A stretch of DNA of 64,000 nt from Pelagomonas calceolata (Eukaryota > Sar > Pelagophyceae > Pelagomonadales > Pelagomonadaceae). The stretch is taken from the NCBI GenBank assembly GCA_918797485.1, contig CAKKNE010000003.1, positions 620,001-684,000 on the forward strand, written 5' to 3'. The notes below the pieces were generated by a model, which saw only the letters and a program-made list of their open reading frames with translations, was not told the DNA's origin and did no database searches. Below are positions 51,101 to 57,570 of the stretch, one piece after another; within the stretch, counting starts at the first letter, position 1; each line of letters opens with the position of its first letter. The position numbers and the translations under genes are program-made.

Positions 51101-53756
51101 ACTGGCCCAGCACGCTTCTAGAGTTGAGAGAGCTCAAGAAACAGCTGACAGAGAGGTGAAAAGTGAACTGAAGGCTCTGGGGGAGCGCATCGAAGCTGTT
51201 AGAAACGCCGCGCAAACCAGAGAGTCTCTACAGCAAAATGTCGAAGCGAACGCGCAGTTACTGAGGGAGGAATTGCGGTCGCTGAAAGTGAATAATGACA
51301 CAATCAACGCCCTGAAATCTCAAGTCGAGGAGCTCCGGCACCGCGGCGAGCACGGCCTCATGGAACGGTTATCGTCCGAGCTCGGGAGTCATACGCAATC
51401 ATTGAAGGAGGCTATTTTGTCTGGGCAAGGTGGTTCGGAGTTGAGGGACCTCCAGAGGCAATTGCTCGAGCTGCGGGAAGCGTCGAAGCGGGACCTCGAA
51501 CTGATCATCGCCCGAACGCCCAAAAAAGAGGACATCTCGTCGCTCATCGAGGAGAAGACCTCAGCTCTCAAAGAAGACATCACGCGCATGCGCGACTCCT
51601 TCGCGCGGGATGCTGCGTCCGACGAAGTGCGGGCGCTGAACGAGACGGTCCGCGACCTGAAACAGCGGTCGTCCGCGGACGATTTGAAGCTGCAGCGGCT
51701 CGAGGAGCGATTGAGGGCGGCGGACTCTTCTCACGTCGTACAGAACACCCAGTTGGATCAGTTGAGGGAAGAAGTCAAGCGCCAGCTGTCGGCGCGGCGG
51801 GACGAGTCCGTCGAAGCGAAGCTTGCGGAGCACGCTTCACGTCTGCGGGAGGAGCTCCAGCATGCATTGTCCGGAGCGGCGAACAACACGTCCACTGAGT
51901 TGAAGAGCCTGGCCGCGAAGATCTCGTCCCTCGAGAGCGGTGGTGATAAAGTAGCGGCGGCGTTATCTTCGCTAGAGAAGCAGCTCAGCGGCCATTCCAA
52001 AGCATTGCAGGACACGGATCTCACGACTTTAAGAAGGGAGGTCGAAGCCGTGAGGGCCGACGCCGCGCGTGTCCGTGAGGACAGGTTCCAAACGCTGCAA
52101 CGGCAGATCGACGGGAATTCGGCCCAGGCCCAGTTCCTCGAGACGCAGAAGCAGTTGAATGACGTCAAAGAACGTTTTGAGGCGAAGGACAAGAGCATCG
52201 AAAAGCTGTCGAAGGAGCTTTCCGAGTTGCGACGCGCGAAAGAAAACGAAGCGCAAGCGGCCCAAAGGGCCGAGAAATTAGCTTTGGAACAGTCGGTCAA
52301 ACAGAGGGACGCGGAGATCGAGTCGCTCAGGAAGCAGTTGTCGGAGGACGATCTGAGCACGCCGCGCGACCGGGGGGCGCTGTTCGCGTTGCGACGCCAG
52401 TTGGCTCGAGCATCTAGAAGAGATGCGAGGAGGTTAAGAAGGGACCTGGATGATTTGCGAAGAGTAAGGGCGGCGGACGCGCGGGCAGCTCAAAGCGCTT
52501 TGAACGAGATCGCCCGAAGTCTGTCGGGCGCGCCGGCGCCGGCGCCGTCCTTGCGACGTGATTTAGCGGAGTTGAGAGAAGCTCAAAAGCGCGACGCCGA
52601 CATTTCGAGGAGGGCCATCGACCAGATCGAACGGCATTTGGACGGCACCGCCGTCGCCGAGGCGCCGGCGCCGGCCGACCTCGATTCCATCGCGAGGCAG
52701 GGTGATAGGGCTTTCGAGAACGCGAATCTCGATGCGGTGCGACGGCGGCTGCGAGAACTCGCGGAGGCGGCGCAGCGCGGTTCCATGCGAGCGGATCGGC
52801 TCGAAAGAGATGCATTGCGACGGTTGAGCGACAAGGCAGAGAACAGCGAACTGTTGGACGCCGTCTTAGATCAGGTACAAACTTTGAATCAGGCGGTCTT
52901 CACGCCGAGGTCTGATGAAGAGGACACGCCGCGAACAGACGCTCTCAGAAGGCTGACGTCCATCGGTCGGCGGGACGAGCTCGCCGACCTAAGAAAAGAG
53001 GTCGAGCGCCTGAAGCAAACGTCGGTGATCGGTGACGACATGGCGCGCGACGACACGGATCCGGAACGGGACCGAGCGTTAATACGCTCGTTGCGGAGGC
53101 AATTGGTACGGAGCGACGCGGAGCGCGATAGGGCCGTGCGGTCATTAGCTCGGAATGCGAAGGGCGCCGACGCCGTCAATAACTACGCCGAGAAGCAGAG
53201 GGAAGCGCTTACGAAACTTGAGCACGAAATTGATATATGGCGGGAGCGGGCCGAAAACAGTGAAAGGAACTGGGCCCAGCTCGTCCAGGAGCGCGACGCG
53301 GCGTTGAATGCCGCTCAACGTGAAGCGGAGGCTTCGGCGTTGCGAGACGAGCAGTGGGCGGAGCAGCTTCAGGAGCGGGACTTGCGGGTCGAAGAATTGG
53401 CGACGCAACTGGCGGAGCTTGAGGAGGGCGGGTCGGCTGCCGAGGCCGCTAGAGCGTTACGCGACGCTCTGTTGGAGCAGCAGGCGGCGGATCTTAATAG
53501 GATGAGAGCCGCGGCGGCTCGAGCGCGCGAGGCGCTCGCGGAGAGAGATGCCGTCGAGCGGCGCGCCGGAGACGCCGACGGCGCCGCCTGGCGCGCGACC
53601 GCTCAGATGAATCAGACTAAATTGCTGGCGGCACAGGCCGCGCAGGGCTCGGTCGGCGACGTCGTGGCCGCGCGCGCGGACGCGGACCGGCTCAATCTCG
53701 AATTGGCTAAAACGTTGTCGTCGACGACGCGGAGCGGCGTGCTGCGGGCGAGGTGA
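45180..53756 (+). CDS. Giant FHA-domain coiled-coil protein, 2,858 aa
   Basis: A single uninterrupted 8.6-kb frame. Residues ~18-105 form an FHA domain (TTSLGRAEDNDVQALPRS, then VSGYHAEVELLDGGGAVLHD), with the GR and SGYH positions needed for phosphothreonine binding. Residues ~150-330 are Pro/Asp-rich and probably disordered. From ~370 almost to the end are long heptad-rich helices with recurring motifs such as HASRLREELQHA, ELRDLQRQLLELR and LQQHSEVIQGK. Two basic Ser/Pro patches (KPRRSLRGVARGLGAFG, SPSRRRSFETSPPQSPTRSE) could be phosphorylation or microtubule-binding sites. The end is ...LSSTTRSGVLRAR. Length and composition recall centrosomal, basal-body or flagellar-rootlet scaffolds. 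The absence of introns over 8.6 kb is notable. Confidence 0.8.
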   Translation: MPSFLRPLGDNAGQPLTLRKRTTSLGRAEDNDVQALPRSVSGYHAEVELLDGGGAVLHDRGADGSGSRFGSFVGDDHFTGGWREVCHGDIIRLGTLQHGVAFRYEESEGAPLPPPPRPEQFITEPETLQNAAKRALRERNGSPKERAVKDEVPAAGRRSKTDVPVSVSYQVADGIRVDDQNNNLIGRNRINTSYDDDLPLREQKRQELEKERLRLEEEKRQRDNENKLAQLREKRKPVNESLSPRGAPLKHSIRYEDLEDEAPERPSQVQEVDDAPFSPPLPDPPSLPSLAERFESPRLPAVVHQGSVLVVEEEQPPALPPKEQNAVLEARERAAASMRRLNQALAGVRPFSDLQSDLVPGPAPAAGDEIEELRSKVQQLTNGMDESSREELKALQEQISALAPKVDGLVAKEGTGVDVQERMESLREELCAALRDDVRQMLKKEKARVEEDEPSTAAQLREMKASMDRDRKERRRERKRDDHNALKEKVNEVLLRQQIGGGTRPMIGGGVNLEELQANLEQPMIDLLQRLDALSTDVKSLKNGTPKKLQGELSAYKKAVAELASKAPSSAPNDELIHRMRALEEEVRLLREEDVSPPTPYRTAVVEAPAPRFQPDAIMSPAKPRRSLRGVARGLGAFGRRSQAGDDYRRDLAAVRREVDAAHERIAQVDPQAFERMKSDLEKSHREAEQRHDSLLKALTANQPIDVSGLNAGVQKAHQHAVDHLQNIPGVSVEDVDAVKKVLETGTHTMEQRHENLYAYQAPVPAPSMSVVLQDPVSHGQAATSYWSKLRANVRLGKASGQEVQKELQKQRAALDKRLESDNDPHLQRLDEELRKTEQAAIATPTKRAALQLAFDACDGNDVEAYKGALSDALKDPATDINEVRQQVESLNDPILREMVRAPQIAQDRRRSLCAALKADLREDNDDAKRRAARGLKLYAKEAHVQLVDAPPELREKIRTEVNSLIEVATGDVREGLSLLLEDCSEVAAPAAAPESRRLDALADLQNEMAAVANGADASKVKRKFRAYAKRARLAHRDEVERELAQIKRQVAQCAEAEAPVAAISAALDEFDAIAEAPAPALERETTYAKVFDDLETLRREVSSKTRSDEAVSEAVRALESRLQTYFVSLRADDVQPERDESELDALRTQVRELKAARTLAKFGFGKKRKPTKAKEDAKTLDALDAKIQAVQAELRSARPVVEAPAPPPLASPVRRVLSAALQNNQDAAPADDASVAKSDGLKSALLAQAQALSQLTNEIRQDRSSKRGSFSDKPRRQAWGAPQDDLNELEEQCLRLLDEDYGTSTEQPLSSLVEALRALRAVQDRTKARAELRLLRQRSEELRRVSTGIEQYDHLCSQVDAFVDQIRKSVKRPVPAIRFSQDDLTPPHSPSRRRSFETSPPQSPTRSELSVTFRDDRFRQDRSERQQRLTEDIEGQARLLQEELAHVREDNCATAIDVIRGLHDLVDQLKAPHSLRDLAAQLRDHADFIREELQHSSSAEEDEYREGLRTLENLVIQQLRSLQATPSPSERALHQQLKQHQGNLSEAMGYLRESTARDTAADELRALNSKVGVLAHSHSETSERTVRAVDAALAKHAERLERAQVPLNDVHSRRELDDLRHLVDAARSHVGEATERQISRHAQALREEMAQTIRNARHKERVQNELKELKAQVSALQMNPRDASTLLRDFKKQLSDHVEQIADKLARTQNQETRGHLHEVRSELKSVQALASTNSLEQSIARHASQLRSELNQNNAREAADEVRLLKDRLSKVDSVPSTLEVQLREHYQQVSEALRRNHDSDLQQLKVELKELREQLKRPVDDHRMNKLEQRMEAHATALRDDFRRLREDGVSQRTQLEIQGLRDTCAELSSYRKEMPDTLRRELQQHSEVIQGKTEFSELRKELQAVRELCGSTQRNLEQAIQQHAVALRDEMRHLRESSGARGRAGDELRALRDKVRETTNDDVVRNLERQLAQHASRVERAQETADREVKSELKALGERIEAVRNAAQTRESLQQNVEANAQLLREELRSLKVNNDTINALKSQVEELRHRGEHGLMERLSSELGSHTQSLKEAILSGQGGSELRDLQRQLLELREASKRDLELIIARTPKKEDISSLIEEKTSALKEDITRMRDSFARDAASDEVRALNETVRDLKQRSSADDLKLQRLEERLRAADSSHVVQNTQLDQLREEVKRQLSARRDESVEAKLAEHASRLREELQHALSGAANNTSTELKSLAAKISSLESGGDKVAAALSSLEKQLSGHSKALQDTDLTTLRREVEAVRADAARVREDRFQTLQRQIDGNSAQAQFLETQKQLNDVKERFEAKDKSIEKLSKELSELRRAKENEAQAAQRAEKLALEQSVKQRDAEIESLRKQLSEDDLSTPRDRGALFALRRQLARASRRDARRLRRDLDDLRRVRAADARAAQSALNEIARSLSGAPAPAPSLRRDLAELREAQKRDADISRRAIDQIERHLDGTAVAEAPAPADLDSIARQGDRAFENANLDAVRRRLRELAEAAQRGSMRADRLERDALRRLSDKAENSELLDAVLDQVQTLNQAVFTPRSDEEDTPRTDALRRLTSIGRRDELADLRKEVERLKQTSVIGDDMARDDTDPERDRALIRSLRRQLVRSDAERDRAVRSLARNAKGADAVNNYAEKQREALTKLEHEIDIWRERAENSERNWAQLVQERDAALNAAQREAEASALRDEQWAEQLQERDLRVEELATQLAELEEGGSAAEAARALRDALLEQQAADLNRMRAAAARAREALAERDAVERRAGDADGAAWRATAQMNQTKLLAAQAAQGSVGDVVAARADADRLNLELAKTLSSTTRSGVLRAR

Positions 53757-53765
53757 CATACTAAG

Positions 53766-53875
53766 TAGATTTACAGTCCACATCTTATGACAGCGCCCCC
53801 AGCATACCCTCGAAGTCGGGTAGATTTACAGTCCACATCTTATGACAGCGCCCCCAACACATCCTCGAAGTCGGG
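53766..53875. repeat. 55-bp tandem duplication of a gene 3' end
   Basis: Copies 53766-53820 and 53821-53875 match at all but a few positions (AGCATACCC versus AACACATCC). The right copy holds the last codons and stop of the minus-strand peroxiredoxin-like gene; the left copy repeats them downstream of that stop, including an in-frame LPDFEGMLGALS stop version. Confidence 0.9.
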
Positions 53876-54799
53876 CAGGTCGCACAACCCTCGGTCGAGC
53901 CACGCGTACTCGGGCTCGCCGCCGGCGCCGACGACGACCATGCCTCCGAGCTGCGTGAGGCACCGCGGGTCCTTCGGTCCCAGTTCGCCATACCGTGAGA
54001 TCTGCATGATCAGGTTCTGCAGGCGCATCGTCGCCAACTCGAAGGGCCGCACGCCCCAGTCACTGGCGAGTGGCGTGTCGTCGAACCGGTTCTTCGCGAT
54101 GGAGCCGTCGGCGGCGAGCTCGAGCGGTTGGGGAAAACGGCCCGCGCGTTGCGCCTGCTGCATACACGCCTCAATCCAATCCCGCTTCCCGCTCGGAGCT
54201 CCCACGTAGCCGCGGAGCACGGGTAGGAGCGTGCCCCACGGCGGACCGAGGCCGATGCCGACGACGAAGAGCTTCACGTAGGGGCTCAGTGCGTCGTCGT
54301 CGGGCCGGAAGCCGCGGCTCACGCCGAACTTGCGCCCGGCCTCGCCCGTGGGGTCGGAGAAGAGTTCCACGTCGTCCGGCACGTCTAATAACTCGGCGAG
54401 CATCCGGCACTGCGCCGCGTCCGCGTTGAGGACGCAGGCGACTCTGCTTACTCCCGCGTCGCGCAGCCGCGGGAGGTAGAAGCGTACCTTTTGTAAGTAC
54501 TCGATGGCGTTGAAATCCTGTGCAAAAATCAACCATTGAGAGTCAAGTCGATTGAGTCGTGCGCGGAGACCTGTCGCGACATTTGATTCACGTGCACTGG
54601 CGCGAGCAGCCGCGTGCGTCCCGAAGCACAGCAACGTCCGGTCCGTCGTCGCCGCGAGCGCGTTGCCGAGGTGCACCGAGGCGCCGTCGCTGACGCGCGG
54701 CAGCGTGATATCGAGCGCTTGCGCGGGTCGCGCCGGTTGCAACGGGACGACGAGCGCTGCTCCAGTGCTGCACAGCAGTGCAGTGATTGCGGAACGCAT
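53840..54799 (-). CDS. AhpC/TSA-like (peroxiredoxin-like 2) plastid-type protein
   Basis: Start MRSAITALLCSTGAALVVPL at 54797-54799, a hydrophobic leader that could be the signal part of a bipartite plastid target. The core resembles the chloroplast AhpC/TSA-family (PRXL2-like) proteins: DITLPRVSDGASVHLG, TLLCFGTHAA, DFNAIEYLQKVRFYLPRLRD, SRVACVLNADAAQCRMLAEL, ELFSDPTGEAGRKFGVSRGF, PPWGTLLPVLRGYVG, LGGMVVVGAGGEPEYAWLDR. The CxxC of classical peroxiredoxins is missing at CFGTHAA. Between HAA and DFNA lies a 30-codon stretch absent from the family, which I read as an in-frame introner (54518-54607); spliced length 289 aa. The stop lies inside a tandem duplication. Confidence 0.75.
   Translation of the reverse strand: MRSAITALLCSTGAALVVPLQPARPAQALDITLPRVSDGASVHLGNALAATTDRTLLCFGTHAAARASARESNVATGLRARLNRLDSQWLIFAQDFNAIEYLQKVRFYLPRLRDAGVSRVACVLNADAAQCRMLAELLDVPDDVELFSDPTGEAGRKFGVSRGFRPDDDALSPYVKLFVVGIGLGPPWGTLLPVLRGYVGAPSGKRDWIEACMQQAQRAGRFPQPLELAADGSIAKNRFDDTPLASDWGVRPFELATMRLQNLIMQISRYGELGPKDPRCLTQLGGMVVVGAGGEPEYAWLDRGLCDLPDFEDVLGALS
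54518..54607 (-). other. In-frame introner in the peroxiredoxin-like gene
   Basis: 90 bp with no in-frame stop. The 3' end GGTTGATTTTTGCACAG is almost identical to that of the introner at 358-458 (GGTTGATTTATGCACAG). An imperfect inverted copy (GTGCACGTGAATCAA) lies at its 5' end. A phase-0 donor would have to be GC; the obvious GT is out of phase, so the exact 5' boundary is uncertain. Retention would leave the frame open. Confidence 0.6.
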
Positions 54800-54916
54800 G
54801 GCTGCCTGCTCGCACAGTTTGCGCAGCACACACGTTGCACTGCTACGCGCACGTCTGCACGCAATTATGTGCAGGCTTAAGCTCGCGACGTGGCCGTAGT
54901 TGACGCGCCGCGATTA

Positions 54917-54939
54917 GCTAGCGGCATGTAGACACTAGC
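54917..54939. promoter_or_regulatory. Dispersed GCTAG-capped promoter element, copy 7
   Basis: The minus strand reads GCTAGTGTCTACA, TGC, CGCTAGC (one T fewer). It sits between divergent genes, 118 bp from the peroxiredoxin-like start and 72 bp from the MYND-RING-TPR start, so it could serve both. Confidence 0.65.
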
Positions 54940-55010
54940 AAGACAAAGGCGCCTAGGCACATAGCTAAAACAAAGCCGCGCGAGCTCAAAACGCTCCAGC
55001 GACAAGTAGA

Positions 55011-56174
55011 ATGATCCTCACAAACTGCGCCGCCTGCGCTGCCCCGCTCCCACACCCGGCGAAGCAATGCAGCCGCTGCAAGACCCTCTACTGCGGTCCA
55101 GCTTGCCAAAAGCAGCACTGGGACGGCGGGCACAAAGACCTCTGCAAAAAAATAAAAAAAACAGGCGGCGCTGAGCCGTACAACGCAAATAAGAAGTACT
55201 CGGAGGCGGTCACGGTCGCGGTCGAGAAGTGCGCGGACGATACGAAGGGCCAGACTTGCTTCATCTGCACGCAGGCCCTCCACTGGAAAACGAAGGAGGG
55301 CCTCGTACGCGGGTGCGCGTGCCGCGGGACGGCGGGCCTCGCGCATGTTTCGTGCTTGGCGGAGCAGGCGAAGATTTTGTACGCGGAGTCCGAGGAGAAC
55401 AATTTGACCTTTAAGGTGCAGAATGAGAGGTGGAAACGGTGGTACTCGTGTAGCTTGTGCGAGCAAGATTACCACGGCGTCGTGCGGTGCGCACTCGGGT
55501 GGGCGTGCTGGAAGACGTACGTTGGTCGGCCGGAGGCGGACTGGGCTCGGGGAGCCGCGATGACGGAGCTGGGACTCGGTCTATCCGCCGTATACCAGCA
55601 CGAGGATGCGTTGTCCGTGGGAGAGGCCGAGTTGTCTACGCTGCGGCGCCTTGGCGGTACACCAGACAACATTCTTTCCGTGATGAGCAATCTTGCGTGC
55701 ACGTATGAACTGATTGGACGAAGTAACGAGGCCCTGTCCCTGCGAAAAGATGTATACTCTGGACGTTTGAAGCTCGACGGCGAGGAAGATATCCTCAACG
55801 CAGCCAACAACTACGCGACGTCCCTTGCTGCGCTAAAGCGCTTCGAAGAAGCCAAGTCGCTGATGCGCAAAACGGTTCCCAAGGCGCGAGGCGTTCTCGG
55901 AGAGGCTCATGAGATCACGCTCGGCATGATGCAGAATTATGCGATGGCGCTCTACATGGACGATGGCGCCACGCTCGACGATCTCCGCGAAGCCGTGACG
56001 ACGCTCGAAGAGACAGGACAGATGAGGCGGCGCGTGTTTGGTGGCGCGCACCCGCTCACACAGAACCTTGAGCGCGGCCTGCGAAAGGCGCGAGCCGTGC
56101 TCCGCGCCCGCGAAGGAGACGACGTGAGCTCCGTCTGCGACGCGGTGGAAAAGATGACGCCGGGCGACGCGTAG
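55011..56174 (+). CDS. MYND, RING-CH-like and TPR protein
   Basis: 387 aa from ATG 55011. Residues 6-45 are a MYND finger (CAACAAPLPHPAKQCSRCKT, YCGPACQKQHWDGGHKDLC). Residues ~82-155 carry a RINGv/RING-CH-like Cys pattern (CFICTQALHW, GCACRGTAGLAHVSCL, WYSCSLCEQDYHG), pointing to E2 binding or ubiquitin ligase activity. Residues ~180-350 are TPRs of the kinesin-light-chain type (LGLSAVYQHEDALSVGE, NYATSLAALKRFEEAKSLM). No membrane segments, unlike MARCH ligases. The combination suggests a soluble E3 with a TPR substrate platform (inference). Confidence 0.8.
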   Translation: MILTNCAACAAPLPHPAKQCSRCKTLYCGPACQKQHWDGGHKDLCKKIKKTGGAEPYNANKKYSEAVTVAVEKCADDTKGQTCFICTQALHWKTKEGLVRGCACRGTAGLAHVSCLAEQAKILYAESEENNLTFKVQNERWKRWYSCSLCEQDYHGVVRCALGWACWKTYVGRPEADWARGAAMTELGLGLSAVYQHEDALSVGEAELSTLRRLGGTPDNILSVMSNLACTYELIGRSNEALSLRKDVYSGRLKLDGEEDILNAANNYATSLAALKRFEEAKSLMRKTVPKARGVLGEAHEITLGMMQNYAMALYMDDGATLDDLREAVTTLEETGQMRRRVFGGAHPLTQNLERGLRKARAVLRAREGDDVSSVCDAVEKMTPGDA

Positions 56175-56212
56175 TAAAAACGACAAACAAAAACCCTAGT
56201 ACAACACAAAAC

Positions 56213-57220
56213 TTACCCTCTAATCTTCGCCACGCGGTCCGCAAACCCCACGTGCCGCGACCCGCTCGCGGCGCCGAGGTAGCGCACGCCGACGATGAGG
56301 TCCCGCAGCAGCGTCCCCGCCAGCTCGGGCAGGAGCGCGTTCGTCGCGCCGCGCGTGGCGCCTTGCGTCGCGTGCGCGCCGCGGCCCACGAGGCCCAGGT
56401 AGAACACGTGGCGCGGGCCGACGTCGTTCGCCGGCGCGCGGTGGAACAGCGCCGCGTCGTACAGGACCGCGGCACCAGCGGCGTCGTAGGCGCGCAGCGC
56501 GGGCATCCCCGGCGGGTCGGGAAGGCGCCCGCCGAACGCGTCGCGCACGTGCGCGTGGAAGGTGGGCGCGTGCGTCCCGGGCAGCAGCTCCGTCGCCGCG
56601 ACGGCGCGCTCGTCGAGGTTCACCAGCAGCACGAGCTGGCGCGTGTTCGGCCGGTTCGCGTCGGCGTCGGCGTGCCAGGGCTGTGCCGCGGCGCCCGCGT
56701 CCGAGACGAGGCAGCCGAGCTCGACGATCTCCGGCTCGTCGCCGGCAAACGCGGCGCGGCACGCGTCGTAGGCCACCGCTAATTCGCCGACGACGTCGCG
56801 CACGGCCGGCGTGAGGTCGAGCGCGACGGCGTGGCGGTGCTCGGGGCTCCGGATCTTCGCGAAGCGGGCGTTCGCGGCGGCGAGCGGCAGCTTGAGCAGG
56901 CGCTCGACCTCGTGCCGCGCGTGCGTCCGCAGCGCGTTTCTCCGGTCGCGGTCGACGAGTGGGCCCAGCGCCGCGAAGCCCCGCTCCGCGAGCTGGCGCG
57001 CGCAGTCCTCGGCGAGCTCGCCCGGCGTCTGCGGCCGCGGCGGGGCTGGTGGTGGTGCTGCGCCGCAGGTCAGCTTGTGCGCTTGCTTCCAGTGCGTTGC
57101 TTGACAATCGCGGCTGCAGTAGACGACGGCGCGGCAGCGGCCGCAGCGCTTTGTTGCGGCGGGCTTGTGGCACAGGGCGCAGGGGTCGTGCGTTTGTGGG
57201 ATGATCTGGCGCGCCGCCAT
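56213..57220 (-). CDS. MYND-finger 2-oxoglutarate/Fe(II) dioxygenase (PhyH-like)
   Basis: 335 aa from ATG 57218-57220. Residues 13-52 are a MYND finger (CALCHKPAATKRCGRCRA, YCSRDCQATHWKQAHKLTC). The rest resembles phytanoyl-CoA dioxygenase-type enzymes. QPWHADAD supplies the HxD iron ligands, LLPGTH lies after the second strand, and LFHRAPANDVGPRHVFY supplies the distal His and the Arg that binds 2-oxoglutarate. All three iron ligands appear present, so it is probably active. Substrate unknown; a protein hydroxylase recruited by MYND is one possibility (inference). Its stop is 38 bp from that of the MYND-RING-TPR gene. Confidence 0.82.
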   Translation of the reverse strand: MAARQIIPQTHDPCALCHKPAATKRCGRCRAVVYCSRDCQATHWKQAHKLTCGAAPPPAPPRPQTPGELAEDCARQLAERGFAALGPLVDRDRRNALRTHARHEVERLLKLPLAAANARFAKIRSPEHRHAVALDLTPAVRDVVGELAVAYDACRAAFAGDEPEIVELGCLVSDAGAAAQPWHADADANRPNTRQLVLLVNLDERAVAATELLPGTHAPTFHAHVRDAFGGRLPDPPGMPALRAYDAAGAAVLYDAALFHRAPANDVGPRHVFYLGLVGRGAHATQGATRGATNALLPELAGTLLRDLIVGVRYLGAASGSRHVGFADRVAKIRG

Positions 57221-57570
57221 CCTTTACCGATCAATCACTCCTTTTTTGGGCTGTGCTTTGGGCTGCTGTGTGTGCTTTTGCTTTTGACATCAGTGCCGTC
57301 GCAACGATTGCGCACTTTTGTTTGGCGGTCCCCAGGGGTCCTGTTTGTGCGCGCAAGCAGTCTTCTTGAATCGCTGCGGCCGCGTGTGGCGAGCTACAGG
57401 CCTAAAGGTGTGCTGCTCTCCAAGCCAGCGAGAGCCAAGTCGACATCCCCGCCCGCTGCTCAGCCCACGGCCGGAATAAACCAACAAGCGCTCTAAAGAG
57501 CCCTTGCCCCAGCCCTGAGACCCACGTAGCGAGTTCCCCGCCGCGCGCTCCCTAAGTTGGCACTGCACTG
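57221..57570. other. Divergent intergenic region
   Basis: 350 bp between the MYND-dioxygenase (minus) and the F-box-like gene (plus). T-rich near 57240-57290. No GCTAG element or RNA gene seen. Confidence 0.4.
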
